Shown here: positions 10,201-19,456 of the stretch, one piece after another
Layout of the letters: every line of letters starts with the position of its first letter
Position numbering within the stretch: the first letter of the stretch is position 1
NCBI GenBank assembly: GCA_028565635.1
Contig: JAOXYB010015509.1
Coordinates: 1 to 19,514 of the forward strand
Direction: 5' to 3'
DNA: 19,514 nt
Origin: Phoronis ovalis
Lineage: Eukaryota > Phoronida > Phoronidae
The notes under the pieces: model-generated
Told to the model about the DNA's origin: nothing
Database searches by the model: none
Seen by the model: the letters and a program-made list of their open reading frames with translations, nothing else
Position numbers and translations under genes: made by a program

Positions 10201-13200
10201 TGATGTTTGTGATAACTGATTCCATAATTGTAGACTCCATATACAAATAATAAATTACTAAATGTTGTTTTATTTTTATAGGCCTTGTAGATGAACAGCA
10301 AAAAGTACGTACCATCACTGCCTTAGCATTGGCTGCCCTAGCAGAAGCTGCTACTCCATATGGAATTGAATCATTTGATAGTGTATTGAAGCCACTGTGG
10401 AAAGGTAACTGTTACAGTCTGTTTCACTTGTTTTTGAGAGCTGTCACAGGGTGTTGTTTTATTAAAATATCCACTACTCAAAATTGTTGTATTCATTCTA
10501 TCCTAAGCTATTACTTCGTGTAATATAACTTGTAAATAAGTGAAATGTGCACAAAAAATGAATTTTAAAAATGTTTGGTAGCACTTTACACATAGGTCAT
10601 GTATATATTTATTAACAAATTCTCATAAGCTTCATTTAGTTATAATATTATTTCAGGTATCCGTCAACACAGAGGTAAAGGTTTAGCTGCTTTCTTAAAA
10701 GCTATCGGTTACCTTATTCCACTTATGGAGGCTGAATATGCTAATTATTATACTCGAGAAGTGATGTTGATCCTAGTGAGAGAGTTTCAGTCACCTGATG
10801 AAGAAATGAAGAAGATTGTCTTAAAGGTTTGTTTTGGAGCTTTTGTGAAAAGGCTTGAGCCGAGTTTTCAAATATATGGTGACGTAGCTTTAAAGACATG
10901 CGAAACCCCTCAACTGTATAAATTACATATCAATGTGAATTTGAACCTATTATTATCTATGAAGTTTAACCTTTCTTTACAAAAAATAAACAAACCGTCT
11001 GTATAATTAGGACAGAATAACTCTGCAGATTAGGTATGCATCCATCATATAAATTAATACATGCACATGTTGAGCTTATTGGTTATAGAGTATTTCAGTT
11101 CTGAAAGTCTTATTCTTCTACATCAGTTTCCTGACATTTTATGTCATATAGTTGAGTTTTGACTTTCTGCGCTTGTTTTATACAGGTTGTAAAGCAGTGC
11201 TGTGCAACTGATGGTGTGGAACCACAGTACATCAAAGATGAAATCTTACCACCATTCTTCAAACACTTCTGGAATCAGCGCATGGCATTAGACAGAAGGA
11301 ACTATAGACAGGTACATTTATTCTTGATCATTTTCCTAATGTTAACATAACTGATTCATATTGTTAGACAGGTGTCCACAAATATCTTTGTACTTCACTT
11401 GATATTGATATTACAGTGTATTATTAAGTTACTTACTAAGGCAGTGTCGTGATGGTCTGTGATGCACTTCACAACATCCTACATTTGGTGTTTCCAATGG
11501 TTTCGTTCACTGATATATGTTATTGTGGCTGACTTGCTTTTTATTTATGTTAACTGTGTTAACTTCTTGGTAAAAACCATAAATGCCATCTAATAACAGT
11601 TGAGGACTGGTCACGTTTAGATTTATGGGAGGGGAGGAATGCACTCTAGTTAAAGATATATGGGTGGTGAGTTTCTAATAAATTCTTTTACGTATACTAG
11701 TATTTCATAAAGCATTAAATATATTATTGGTGGCGGAGAATTCTAAAAGGTGCCTCCAATAGTGGAGCAGCCCTAATAGTATTTAGAAAATTTAATTAAC
11801 TTTTGATTACAGTTGGTGGACACAACTGTGGAAATTGCAAACAAAGTTGGGTCAGCAGAAATAATCAACAGAGTTGTTGACGATTTAAAAGATGAAGCTG
11901 AACAGTACCGTAAAATGGTAATGGAAACTATTGAAAAAATCATGGAAAATTTAGGTGCGGCAGATGTGGATTCGCGACTGGAGGAGCAGCTTATTGATGG
12001 TATACTGTATGCATTCCAGGAACAGACTACAGAGGTTTGTAAATTTTAATGCCTCTCGCATTATTTATTTATCTCATATTTTACAAGTATGTAAATATGC
12101 ATTTTTCTGTTCAACTAATAGTGAAGAAGTCCTGACATCATACACCCTTATGAATTCACTAGAAATCAGTGCGACTTGTATTGTGTTATGTTGTATGTTA
12201 TTGTATTGTACAATTCAAGTTAACATAGTTCACTTTGATATTAGTTTGGAAAAGTGTTCCCTTGATATTTTCAGGATGTTGTAATGTTGAATGGATTTGG
12301 TACGGTTGTCAATTCACTTGGTAAAAGAGTCAAACCGTACCTTCCTCAAATTTGTGGTACAATTTTGTGGCGTCTGAACAACAAGTCAGCAAAAGTTCGT
12401 CAGCAGGCTGCAGATCTTATATCACGTATTGCTGTAGTCATGAAAACGTGTCAGGAGGTATGAAATGAATTTGGTTTATATTATAAACTGCTTATTATTG
12501 TGAGTACTGTTTCACTTTTAATTGTTCGGGAATGAAGGCAGTTAAGTTTGGCCAAAAAAAAAATCGCTTTCCCTGCTCGGTTCCATTAAAAGCAAAACCG
12601 CACTAAAAGAATGGAATATTCCAGTTGTAGAGTAATAATTATTGACTTGTACTCCACAGATAGAAATATTATTAGTTTTGATTCCTCAACGTAACATCTT
12701 CCTATCTATTGATCTTGTGTGAATATAAACAGTTAATTTATGTTTTATCTAACTGTGGCCCTTTAATCATTAATGTGTAATGAGGAAATTGTTGTAGTTC
12801 TAAAAGGGATTGTGATATCCTCATTTACACCACTATTTATTACAGGAAAAATTAATGGGTCATTTGGGTGTAGTTTTGTACGAGTATCTTGGTGAAGAAT
12901 ATCCCGAAGTGTTGGGCAGTATTTTGGGAGCACTAAAAGCCATCGTGAATGTTATAGGTATGACCAAAATGACCCCACCTATAAAAGATCTGCTACCTAG
13001 GCTTACGCCTATTCTTAAAAACAGGTATGTATAGCGTACTAGCTAGATGATATTGTTTTACCTGCAGGAGGCTTAACTTGCTAGGGGTTGTTTTTAATTT
13101 TTATGTATTAATAATTGTATTATAGAATATTAATATTTTTGTGTAGGTAATGCAATTTATATCTATACTAGTGGATTATGGAAAAATTGTATTCTCTGTA

Positions 13201-15296
13201 TATTTTTTATTGGATAGCCGTAAAGTATATGTCAACATTTTACTTTGACTGTTCCTCCCTACATTTCTGGCCACTTTGATACTGCTATATATACTTTGAG
13301 CCTTAGGAAACAGTAGGTTAAGATAGCTGCAAGGGAACATCCAAACTATTTCTAGTAAGAAGTGTAAATCTCTCATTTGCATATGGATAACAATGTGTGT
13401 TTGGCAATTATACCCCAGTTGATTATACATAATTGTAAAAATTTTAGATATCTGATATCTTGTTTACAGACATGAGAAAGTACAGGAGAACTGTATCGAT
13501 TTGGTGGGACGAATTGCAGATAGAGGTTCTGAGTTTGTCTCAGCAAGAGAATGGATGAGAATCTGTTTTGAATTGTTGGAACTTTTGAAAGCACATAAAA
13601 AAGCAATTCGCAGAGCTACTGTCAATACCTTTGGTTATATTGCAAAGGCTATTGGGTAAGTATAAAATAAAGCATTAAAAGAATATAAGACATTTCATTT
13701 CTAAATTAAGTTACACACTGTATCATACATTATATGTTTTTGTTTATTTACAAGTATTTAATATACTACTTGTGGGTGTTCAGAAAATATAAACCTAAAC
13801 ATTTTGATTATGTAAAATATAAGCTAAGTAGGCATAAAAATGCTTAAATAGAAATTGAAACGAATTTAAATGTTCATAAAGTTGACTTTATGATTTGGTA
13901 GCCAGCTTCATTCTTAAGAATTGCATTTATCAACAATAAATATTTAAATGTACATATTGTAATTTCAGTCCTCATGATGTGTTAGCAACTTTACTGAATA
14001 ACCTCAAAGTGCAAGAGCGACAAAACCGTGTATGTACAACTGTGGCCATAGCTATTGTTGCTGAGACATGTTCTCCATTCACGGTACTCCCTGGCTTGAT
14101 GAATGAGTACAGGGTGCCTGAGCTGAATGTACAGAATGGTGTTTTAAAATCCCTGTCTTTTATGTTCGAATATATTGGTGAAATGGGAAAGGATTATATT
14201 TATGCAGTCGCACCATTGCTGGAGGATGCACTCATGGACAGGTGAGAGTTTTAAAGAAATGTCAACTTCTCTTAGTCTGTAAAGTTAAACACTGCGAGAA
14301 GGCAGAGGTCTTACATTCATTGAAAATTGTGTGTGTACAGAAGATATAATTGATGTACTATTTGTAAAATCATTCTGTTTGTCTTTTTTTTTGTGTTTTG
14401 AGATAAGTGAGATTTTGAAATACAGAATTGCCAAAGAATGGTGTTTAAAAGAATGCTACTTGCTTCAGGAAAGCATGATAAATGCAACGATATGAGCTGA
14501 ACTTCATTCTGTTTATTCTTTGTATATATCCATCCTTCGTTTTACAGGGATTTGGTCCACAGGCAGACATCAATGGCTGCTATACAGCATATAGCCTTGG
14601 GAGTTTTTGGGTTTGGTTGCGAAGATGCTCTGACGCATTTGATGAATTACGTTTGGCCTAATGTGTTTGAAACATCACCACATGTTGTTCAAGCATTCAT
14701 GGGATCCATAGAAGGCATGAGGATTGGACTTGGTCCAGCAAAAGTTTTAAGTTATGCATTGCAGGTATACCCTCTGTTTGTTATTACTACTGTTAGAGAC
14801 CAAGCTCATATCGTTTTGTTGCAAAAAAAATTGCAGATAAGTAATTGGAGCAGAACTAAGCTTGGATTTCAATTAGAAGTATTATATTTTCTATCAAATA
14901 TTGGACCAAATTTACGATATCGCAAAATCTTTCATGCTTGTACATGCTTGTCAGTGAACTTTACTGTGCCCTTGATATAATTTTGTTCATGGTGTGGATC
15001 TATCTATTCTCGCATTTGAAAAATGTATGTCTGTGTTAGGAGCTTGGTACTTGAGTTCTTTGTTTTCTGTTTGTAACTTTGCTAAACATTCAAGGCTATA
15101 ACATTTAATTGACTGCTATCACTTTTGTCTGTTAAAGGGATTATTCCACCCGGCAAGAAAAGTACGAGATGTTTACTGGAAAGTTTATAACACAGTGTAT
15201 ATTGGGGCTCAAGACTCCATGGTTATGGCCTACCCAAGAGTACCTAATGATGAAAAGAACAATTACCTCAGAAGTGAACTTGATTATATTTTATAA
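1283..15296 (+). CDS. SF3B1: Splicing factor 3B subunit 1 (SF3B1/SF3b155), lacking exon 1
   Basis: SF3B1 is the HEAT-repeat scaffold of the SF3b complex in the nuclear U2 snRNP. It clamps the U2-branch-site duplex and holds PHF5A, SF3B3 and SF3B5. The spliced frame encodes 1319 residues from the split first codon to TAA at 15294-15296. With about nine residues expected from the missing exon 1, the total is about 1328, against 1304 in human. The N-terminal third is disordered, with W-containing U2AF-ligand motifs and Thr-Pro repeats. The rest is a HEAT solenoid ending SELDYIL. All 21 introns have GT/AG ends and every junction keeps frame. The first exon here starts at phase 1 (G|AA, Glu), as in the human gene, so one short upstream coding exon is missing rather than the gene being truncated. 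Identity is near-complete in the HEAT region. The gene converges on the LRR-Ig gene downstream. Confidence 0.97.
1465..2597 (+). other. SF3B1: SF3B1 intron 2 (1133 bp)
   Basis: The donor is GTAAGT and the acceptor TATTGCAG. The intron is very AT-rich and mostly featureless. The exception is about 2150-2265, which has a CCAATCAG element at 2153-2160 and an ATGGCG at 2245-2250 followed, 29 bases after the A, by the consensus donor AG|GTATGT. See findings for this possible internal first exon. Confidence 0.85.
2688..3116 (+). other. SF3B1: SF3B1 intron 3 (429 bp)
   Basis: The donor is GTAGGA and the acceptor TTTGTAG. It is AT-rich, and I see no gene or repeat in it; the open frame at 2802-2993 has no protein-like composition or homology that I recognise. 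Confidence 0.85.
3235..5409 (+). other. SF3B1: SF3B1 intron 4 (2175 bp, the longest)
   Basis: The donor is GTAGGT and the acceptor CGTTGTAG. The intron holds no convincing gene. It does contain a six-G run (3613-3618) and an eleven-C run (3639-3649) that can pair, a 10-bp inverted repeat at 4959-4968 and 4993-5002, and a 6-bp hairpin (5369-5388) just before the acceptor. Open frames on either strand (for example 3899-4132 and 4005-4307) have random-looking composition. Confidence 0.8.
5752..6753 (+). other. SF3B1: SF3B1 exons 6-7: U2AF-ligand motifs and Thr-Pro repeats
   Basis: Segments are 5752-6136 and 6454-6753, separated by a 317-bp intron. The basic-plus-Trp motifs [16 protein letters not shown] and [10 protein letters not shown], with the weaker SWEEETP, RAWAETP and GSGWAETP, match the U2AF-ligand motifs by which SF3B1 binds U2AF-homology domains (U2AF65, SPF45, TAT-SF1). 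Many TP dipeptides lie between them; in the human protein such sites are phosphorylated when the spliceosome is activated. Exon 6 starts phase 0 (AGA, Arg) and ends phase 1, and its split codon joins as G|AA (Glu). Exon 7 ends in a TPGGM-like array that is longer than in the human protein (separate entry). Confidence 0.93.
6591..6719 (+). repeat. SF3B1: In-frame 15-bp minisatellite coding TPGGM-like repeats
   Basis: About eight degenerate in-frame units read [39 protein letters not shown] and TPSG. Most are 15 bp, and two adjacent copies are identical as protein but use different synonymous codons (ACC CCT GGT GGC, then ACT CCT GGG GGT). The human protein has a shorter, less regular TP stretch at this place. 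The array keeps the frame and adds potential proline-directed phosphorylation sites. Confidence 0.85.
6958..8429 (+). other. SF3B1: SF3B1 exons 8-11: linker and start of HEAT domain
   Basis: Segments are 6958-7079, 7454-7651, 7838-7939 and 8163-8429. Exon 8 encodes [36 protein letters not shown] and exon 9 [21 protein letters not shown], both hallmark SF3B1 blocks. Exon 9 continues with a more variable stretch, then [12 protein letters not shown]. Exon 10 starts [13 protein letters not shown] and ends [11 protein letters not shown]. Exon 11 enters the first HEAT repeats ([29 protein letters not shown] and onwards), almost unchanged from human. Introns are 374, 186 and 223 bp. The 374-bp intron (7080-7453) holds nothing that I recognise. 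Confidence 0.95.
8634..11311 (+). other. SF3B1: SF3B1 exons 12-16: HEAT repeats with the branch-site contact region
   Basis: Segments are 8634-8745, 9697-9855, 10282-10404, 10657-10826 and 11186-11311. This region corresponds to the human HEAT repeats mutated in myelodysplasia and uveal melanoma. The wild-type residues are all present: Glu and Arg of DEYVRN (human E622, R625) at 8691-8693 and 8700-8702, His and Lys of RHTGIK (H662, K666) at 9762-9764 and 9774-9776, and Lys of DEQQKVR (K700) at 10302-10304. Introns 12-14 each split a Gly codon in phase 1. The 951-bp intron 12 (8746-9696) contains a 9-bp stem-loop at 9001-9026 and is otherwise plain AT-rich DNA. Introns 13 (9856-10281), 15 (10827-11185) and 16 (11312-11812) hold nothing that I recognise. 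Confidence 0.96.
9001..9026. repeat. 9-bp stem-loop in SF3B1 intron 12
   Basis: CAAAGCTGC at 9001-9009 is the perfect reverse complement of GCAGCTTTG at 9018-9026, with an 8-base loop. The pairing stops at both outer ends. It is too short for a microRNA precursor. Confidence 0.6.
11813..15296 (+). other. SF3B1: SF3B1 exons 17-23: C-terminal HEAT repeats and stop
   Basis: Segments are 11813-12034, 12275-12457, 12846-13024, 13470-13655, 13969-14241, 14548-14764 and 15138-15296. The Arg of LKNR|HEKV (human R1074) is split between exons 19 and 20, and its Val partner (V1078) is at 13480-13482. These residues line the pladienolide/spliceostatin pocket formed with PHF5A, so the binding site is intact. 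Exons 22 and 23 are the most diverged part (for example [26 protein letters not shown]), as expected at the C-terminus. Introns of 240-445 bp hold no recognisable genes. Intron 22 stays open in frame for about 70 codons after exon 22. Confidence 0.96.
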
Positions 15297-16086
15297 AAAA
15301 ACGTTGTCAAGCCTTTGGCGGACATAGATATCTTGCAAGACGTTACAAGATGGATACTCGTCTTGTTTGAAATGTATTACAGAATACAGTTTTAGAAGTA
15401 AAATTCATTCAAACATGTTGAAGCCTGCGACATGAACCTAACCTAATATTAATATTATTGTCAGGTTTTCAACTTCATTACTATGATTATAATGTCATAA
15501 AATAAGAGTGACAGGTTTGAGACTTTCCTTCATCTTTTTCCAAATGTTCACTGAAGGCATTCTGTATGCTATAAAATAAATATTAATACAACTGACATGA
15601 CAGGTATAAGACATTTGCCTAATCAAGCTTTATGAACTAAAAATTATTAAATAGAAAATATTTGCTGTTGGTAACAAGCATGATAACAGGTGTTTTTTAG
15701 TTTTGGTCGAATAAAATCAGCAGTTTTGAAGGTAATGTCAATAACTATTATTATATAAATTTAAATGTACAACTCCTGTATCATGGCCATGCGCAATATT
15801 TCTGATAACTTTGATATCCTAATGTGTAGTTCACCTAGTATTTTTTAGGGAAGAAATAAGATACCAACCATCTTAGAGTTCTAGACATCCTACAGCAGTG
15901 TAATAACTGTAAAAACTTCCATTGAAATAAGTACATGAGTATATATTTGTATAGTAGGGTTGCAAGTGTGCAAAGCTCCTATTGATAGTAAAAGGCAAAG
16001 ACAACAGACCCTTGTAATTAATTTTTTCTGAAACAATCCTGATGAAACTAGTGTCCTATGCAGCAGGTCTATCCTTCAATGGAACT
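15297..16086. other. Tail-to-tail intergenic region with the 3' UTRs of both genes
   Basis: About 790 bp separate the SF3B1 stop from the stop of the convergent LRR-Ig gene. It should contain the 3' UTRs of both. On the + strand there are two canonical AATAAA signals for SF3B1 (separate entry). On the - strand I found no canonical AATAAA for the LRR-Ig gene; the candidates are weak variants, AATATA at 15947-15942 and CATAAA at 15634-15629. If the second is used, the two transcripts would overlap at their 3' ends. No ORF or repeat stands out. Confidence 0.7.
15575..15715 (+). terminator. SF3B1: Candidate polyadenylation signals of SF3B1
   Basis: AATAAA occurs at 15575-15580 and 15710-15715, giving 3' UTRs of roughly 0.3 and 0.43 kb after the TAA. 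A T-rich, G-containing stretch (GTGTTTTTTAGTTTTGG, about 15690-15706) sits between them. The sequence alone cannot decide which is used. Confidence 0.55.
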
Positions 16087-18936
16087 TCACTTTCCAGATT
16101 TTGTGACTTGACCTTGCTGTTTCTTTCTCAATTTTATAAGTAGTACAACAATTGTAATTATGGCTGCCATCAAGAAAACACCAAGAGCAACTCCAACTAT
16201 TAATGAAGTATTTGCATAAATATGTACAACTTTTTTTGTTGCTGGCATGTATACAACTGTCTTTAAACCAGCTGGATTGCTAGCAGTACATGTATAGTTT
16301 CCAGAACAAAATGTATTTGAATAGGCCGATAACTCTCCTTCAAAATATAGTTCAGCAGTATTTGTGCGGATGCTTTTGTTGAACATATCTGGTACGGATA
16401 CACCAGCATCTTTATCCATTGGTGTTGTCCACTGTATAACTGGAGCAGGATCTCCGGAAGATTCACATGTTATAACAGTTTTGTGAATTCCCATATCATA
16501 CTTCGTGGTTATCTGTGGTACTGATGGGGATTTACAAGTGAACTGATCAACACTCGACTGCGAAACGGAGGCTTTGAAAGGTGTTTGACATGTTGGTATC
16601 CGAAGCAGGCCAGCTGCTCCTGGCTCATTTTCGTACCAGTGTTTCAACCACAAAAGTTCACAATTACAGTGAAATGGATTATTTTCTAGGTGAAAGTGAA
16701 ATCTTACATCTGATTCTTGGTTGATTCTGTACACATCCTCTATATCTGGAGAAAGTGTTTGAATATTGTTAAAACGAAGGCTTATAGTGACATTAACAGA
16801 TATCAAGTCCTCAAATGTGTTAATGTCAAAAACACTCATCCCAATATTATTCGCATTCACAGATTCAATATTTGGCAAACCGGAAAAAGCCGCACTATAT
16901 AAGCTGTTTCCCAATGGATTGCCCGAAATATCTAGATGATTAAGGTATCTTATCATGCCAAAATAACTACCTGGTATCACTTTAATGTAGTTCCAACTGA
17001 TGTCTAACTTTTCTAAAGATTCTAACATTATATCAAAAAATCCATCTGGGAATTCCTCAATTTTGTTTCCCTCCAACTTGAGATCTTTTAAATTAGTCAG
17101 TGGTGTCAATGCTTTTTTCAAATCTAAAAGATCGTCTTTTATTCTCTCATTATAGCTGAAATCAAGAATATACAAGTTGCCTAATAGCTCAAAAGTGTCA
17201 GCTGGAATAACTCCCAAATTATTTGAATACAAATCAAGTTTTTCTAAATTCACAAAATAAGAAAATATACTTCTAGAAAGTCTCTGAATTTTGTTTCGAG
17301 ATAAATCAAGTTCTTTTAAATTTAATAAATCCTGAAAAGTGTGGTCTTTAATCTCATAAATGTTTGCATATTTTATTTGTAAATATTCAAGATTATATAA
17401 TCCGTCAAACATTGGTGTCTTTAGTTCTTCTAGTCGGTAATTAGAACAATCCATATGGGTATCACACTCCTCAGCTCCAGCTATCAAAAGGTGTTTGAGA
17501 TGTACATATTCTTGAAATGTGTAGTCGTCAATCTTTATAACAGCTGGAAAAGAAGGCATTTTATACAGCAGCATTCCAAACAACACAGCACTCACCCTCG
17601 TGCTAATCCAGACCTGTCCAATATCATATACTTCTTTCTTTTCAAACAGGCAAGTTTTAGTGCAATGTCTACCTAATATCCTAATATAGTCTCCCACAAA
17701 AAGGGAGTACCAAATATAAATGTTTTTTATATTTTCAAGTTATTTTTACCAGAGAAAACAAAACATATTTTAAGGTAATAAAAGAATCTAATTAATTTAT
17801 CAAATATTCTCATTGACTTGAGATAACAGATTGTAAATTTGTGCTCTAAAAATATACATATAAAAATATCAAATTCAAGACATTTCAGGTAAAGTTGCTA
17901 TAATAAAGGCAATATACAGCCATATTACCACAACTATAGTTTTACCTATTTGTTAAAACCACAATTTTTTCTCCGTTTATAAGTTGATGGTAATACTATA
18001 CCACAGTACTGTAAGATTAGACGTGCAAACTTGATTTTTCTATAAACAACAGACACTTACGTGGGTTACAGTTGACAAAAGACAAAGAATCATTTGCTGC
18101 AAACTGTTGCAGAAATGATTGTGATATGATTCCATTACTGGGACAGTTTATGGATTGTGTGGATGAAGATATAAACACAGCTGCAATCATTGCAAGCAGT
18201 ATGTCTTTATACCTGCAAGAAAATAGTAATAGTTAGGGCCGGTGTATATATAGATTCACTGTACTTAAAATCATAATAAAGTTTATTATGATTTTAAGGA
18301 AACCACATGGGATGTAGAATCAATGCCCTGTTACAAAATTAACACTGTTTGACAGGGTGATTTAACTCAAAATTTAATGTTTTTCTAATGTCTGCAAAAA
18401 AATTTTAAAAATAATTAATTAAGGAAAACCACTGTCATGGTTTCTGATACTGCATGATCGTATTAATATTTTTCTTGTAAATCAGTTTAATTTACAAATT
18501 ATTGTTCTATAAATCCCCCGATAAATCCATCTTTAATGCAGGCAAGGCCTATAAATTTTCAATGCTATAAATTTTATGACGCTGTGTTATTTTTGCCCCT
18601 ATTTTACACATAATAATTATAAGTAGACTGATATGAACTGATTTTTTGCTTTTTCAGAATAAACTCCACATTCTATATTCATTTTAGCTTTATATGTCAA
18701 TTTAAAAGACATTCCCCGCCCAGAAAATAGTTTTTCAGAACCAATCTCCACCAGTATACTTGTATATACTTATACGTTCGAAACTAGTCTGACCGACTCA
18801 CGATTACTGATTAGAAATTAATAATAATAATAATAATAAAACAATGCATTATTTTATACAACAATTATAGTAGCTAGTCTAGTAGTTTTTATGAAAATAC
18901 AAATAAAAAGTACTAGTCCTCTTACCACGTCATCAT
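16087..18936 (-). CDS. LRR and Ig domain single-pass membrane protein
   Basis: Three coding exons: 18936-18926 (ATG ATG ACG TG), 18212-18061 and 17672-16087, with GT/AG introns and phases 2 and 1. The product is 582 residues. It starts MMTWYKDILL with a signal peptide to about residue 24, then a Cys-bearing cap (C27, C52, C58, C62), and LRRs at about 145-360 (LKELDLSRNKIQRL, LEKLDLYSNN, LEKLDISWN). An LRRCT follows at about 384-434 (NPFHCNCELLWLKHW), an Ig domain at about 450-525 (C457, W469, YTC C516), a membrane helix at about 544-567 and a 15-residue basic tail. An in-frame ATG at 18960 could extend the start by eight residues. Architecture resembles LINGO, AMIGO or LRRN-type adhesion proteins and the LRR-Ig proteins expanded in molluscs. 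There is no TIR, so it is not a Toll receptor. Role at the cell surface (adhesion, recognition) is inference. Confidence 0.85.
17673..18060 (-). other. Intron 2 of the LRR-Ig gene
   Basis: The donor is GTAAGT (from 18060) and the acceptor ATATTAG, with a poor pyrimidine tract. The frame stays open upstream of the acceptor to an ATG at 17697, so the last exon alone looks like a complete ORF. The spliced model is preferred because it supplies a signal peptide and the N-terminal cap cysteines in frame. The rest is AT-rich with nothing recognisable. Confidence 0.7.
18264..18298. repeat. Perfect 17-bp inverted repeat with one-base loop
   Basis: The left arm CTTAAAATCATAATAAA (18264-18280) and the right arm (18282-18298) are exact reverse complements around a single G. 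Pairing ends at both outer bases. Both strands carry an AATAAA inside it. It lies in intron 1 of the LRR-Ig gene. Confidence 0.9.
18819..18840. repeat. (TAA)n microsatellite
   Basis: About seven uninterrupted copies of a TAA trinucleotide precede an AAAACAATG stretch. It is a simple repeat inside intron 1 of the LRR-Ig gene. Confidence 0.85.
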
Positions 18937-19339
18937 CTTATTTGCTTGAGAAATATGCATAGGATATCAAAACACTGAGAAGCCTGGTTTTATCCTTATT
19001 TTCTAATGTCAACAGTAGAATTTCTGATAAGATACACATGGAACAATATATCAAATTACGGTGTAGGCATGTGCTGTTTTTAAATTGACGCGAGGGGGCG
19101 AGTGTATCGTATCTGCTTCGCTTACTTCGCTCTTCTTCGGTCAAAGGAAAATTTGTATTTCTGCTTCCGTTTTGAACGTTTAAACGTTTCTTAGATTTCT
19201 ACAATACATTTACACCGGTTTACAGTACAGTGTAAGTTCTTATCCATACTGAATTAAAATATCTGAGTGACTTGTTATCATAAAATTTCGGCCCGGGCAT
19301 AAAGATCTATTTTTCGATGCCAAAAACCCTCTTTGCTGA

Positions 19340-19393
19340 CTGAGACTGATAGTAATAATTAATATATAACTAAACTAGCTATATTAGTCTCAG
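19340..19393. repeat. 12-bp imperfect inverted repeat
   Basis: CTGAGACTGATA (19340-19351) pairs with TATTAGTCTCAG (19382-19393) with one mismatch, leaving a 30-base AT-rich loop. Confidence 0.6.
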
Positions 19394-19425
19394 TCTATTG
19401 AGTATTGACTGATTGACTATTGATC

Positions 19426-19456
19426 ATTGGACATTGACATTGGACATTGACATTGG
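19426..19456. repeat. Short tandem repeat, 13-bp unit
   Basis: ATTGGACATTGAC occurs twice in tandem (19426-19438, 19439-19451), followed by a partial third copy. Looser ATTGA-type repeats extend to the left to about 19398. Confidence 0.8.

Larger units (their letters stand above)
18213..18925 (-). other. Intron 1 of the LRR-Ig gene
   Basis: The donor is GTAAGA (from 18925) and the acceptor TTTTCTTGCAG. It splits the Trp codon TG|G after only 11 coding bases. It contains a perfect palindromic hairpin (18264-18298) and a TAA/ATA trinucleotide run (about 18819-18839). No other gene is visible. Confidence 0.75.

Noticed and set aside
11447-11514. Possible box C/D snoRNA in intron 16 (GTGATGG ... 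CTGA)
   Set aside because: The C box is imperfect and the flanks do not form the required terminal stem.
17455-17676. Open frame on the + strand opposite the LRR-Ig gene
   Set aside because: It is antisense to a clear LRR coding exon and has no domain-like sequence.
16087-17697. Single-exon reading of the LRR-Ig gene starting at the ATG at 17697
   Set aside because: It would lack a signal peptide and part of the N-terminal Cys cap; splicing at 17672 to two upstream exons restores both in frame.
18938-19144. - strand frame starting TEEERSKRSRYD from a TTG
   Set aside because: It has no ATG start, lies in the likely 5' UTR/promoter and is in a different frame from the LRR-Ig start.
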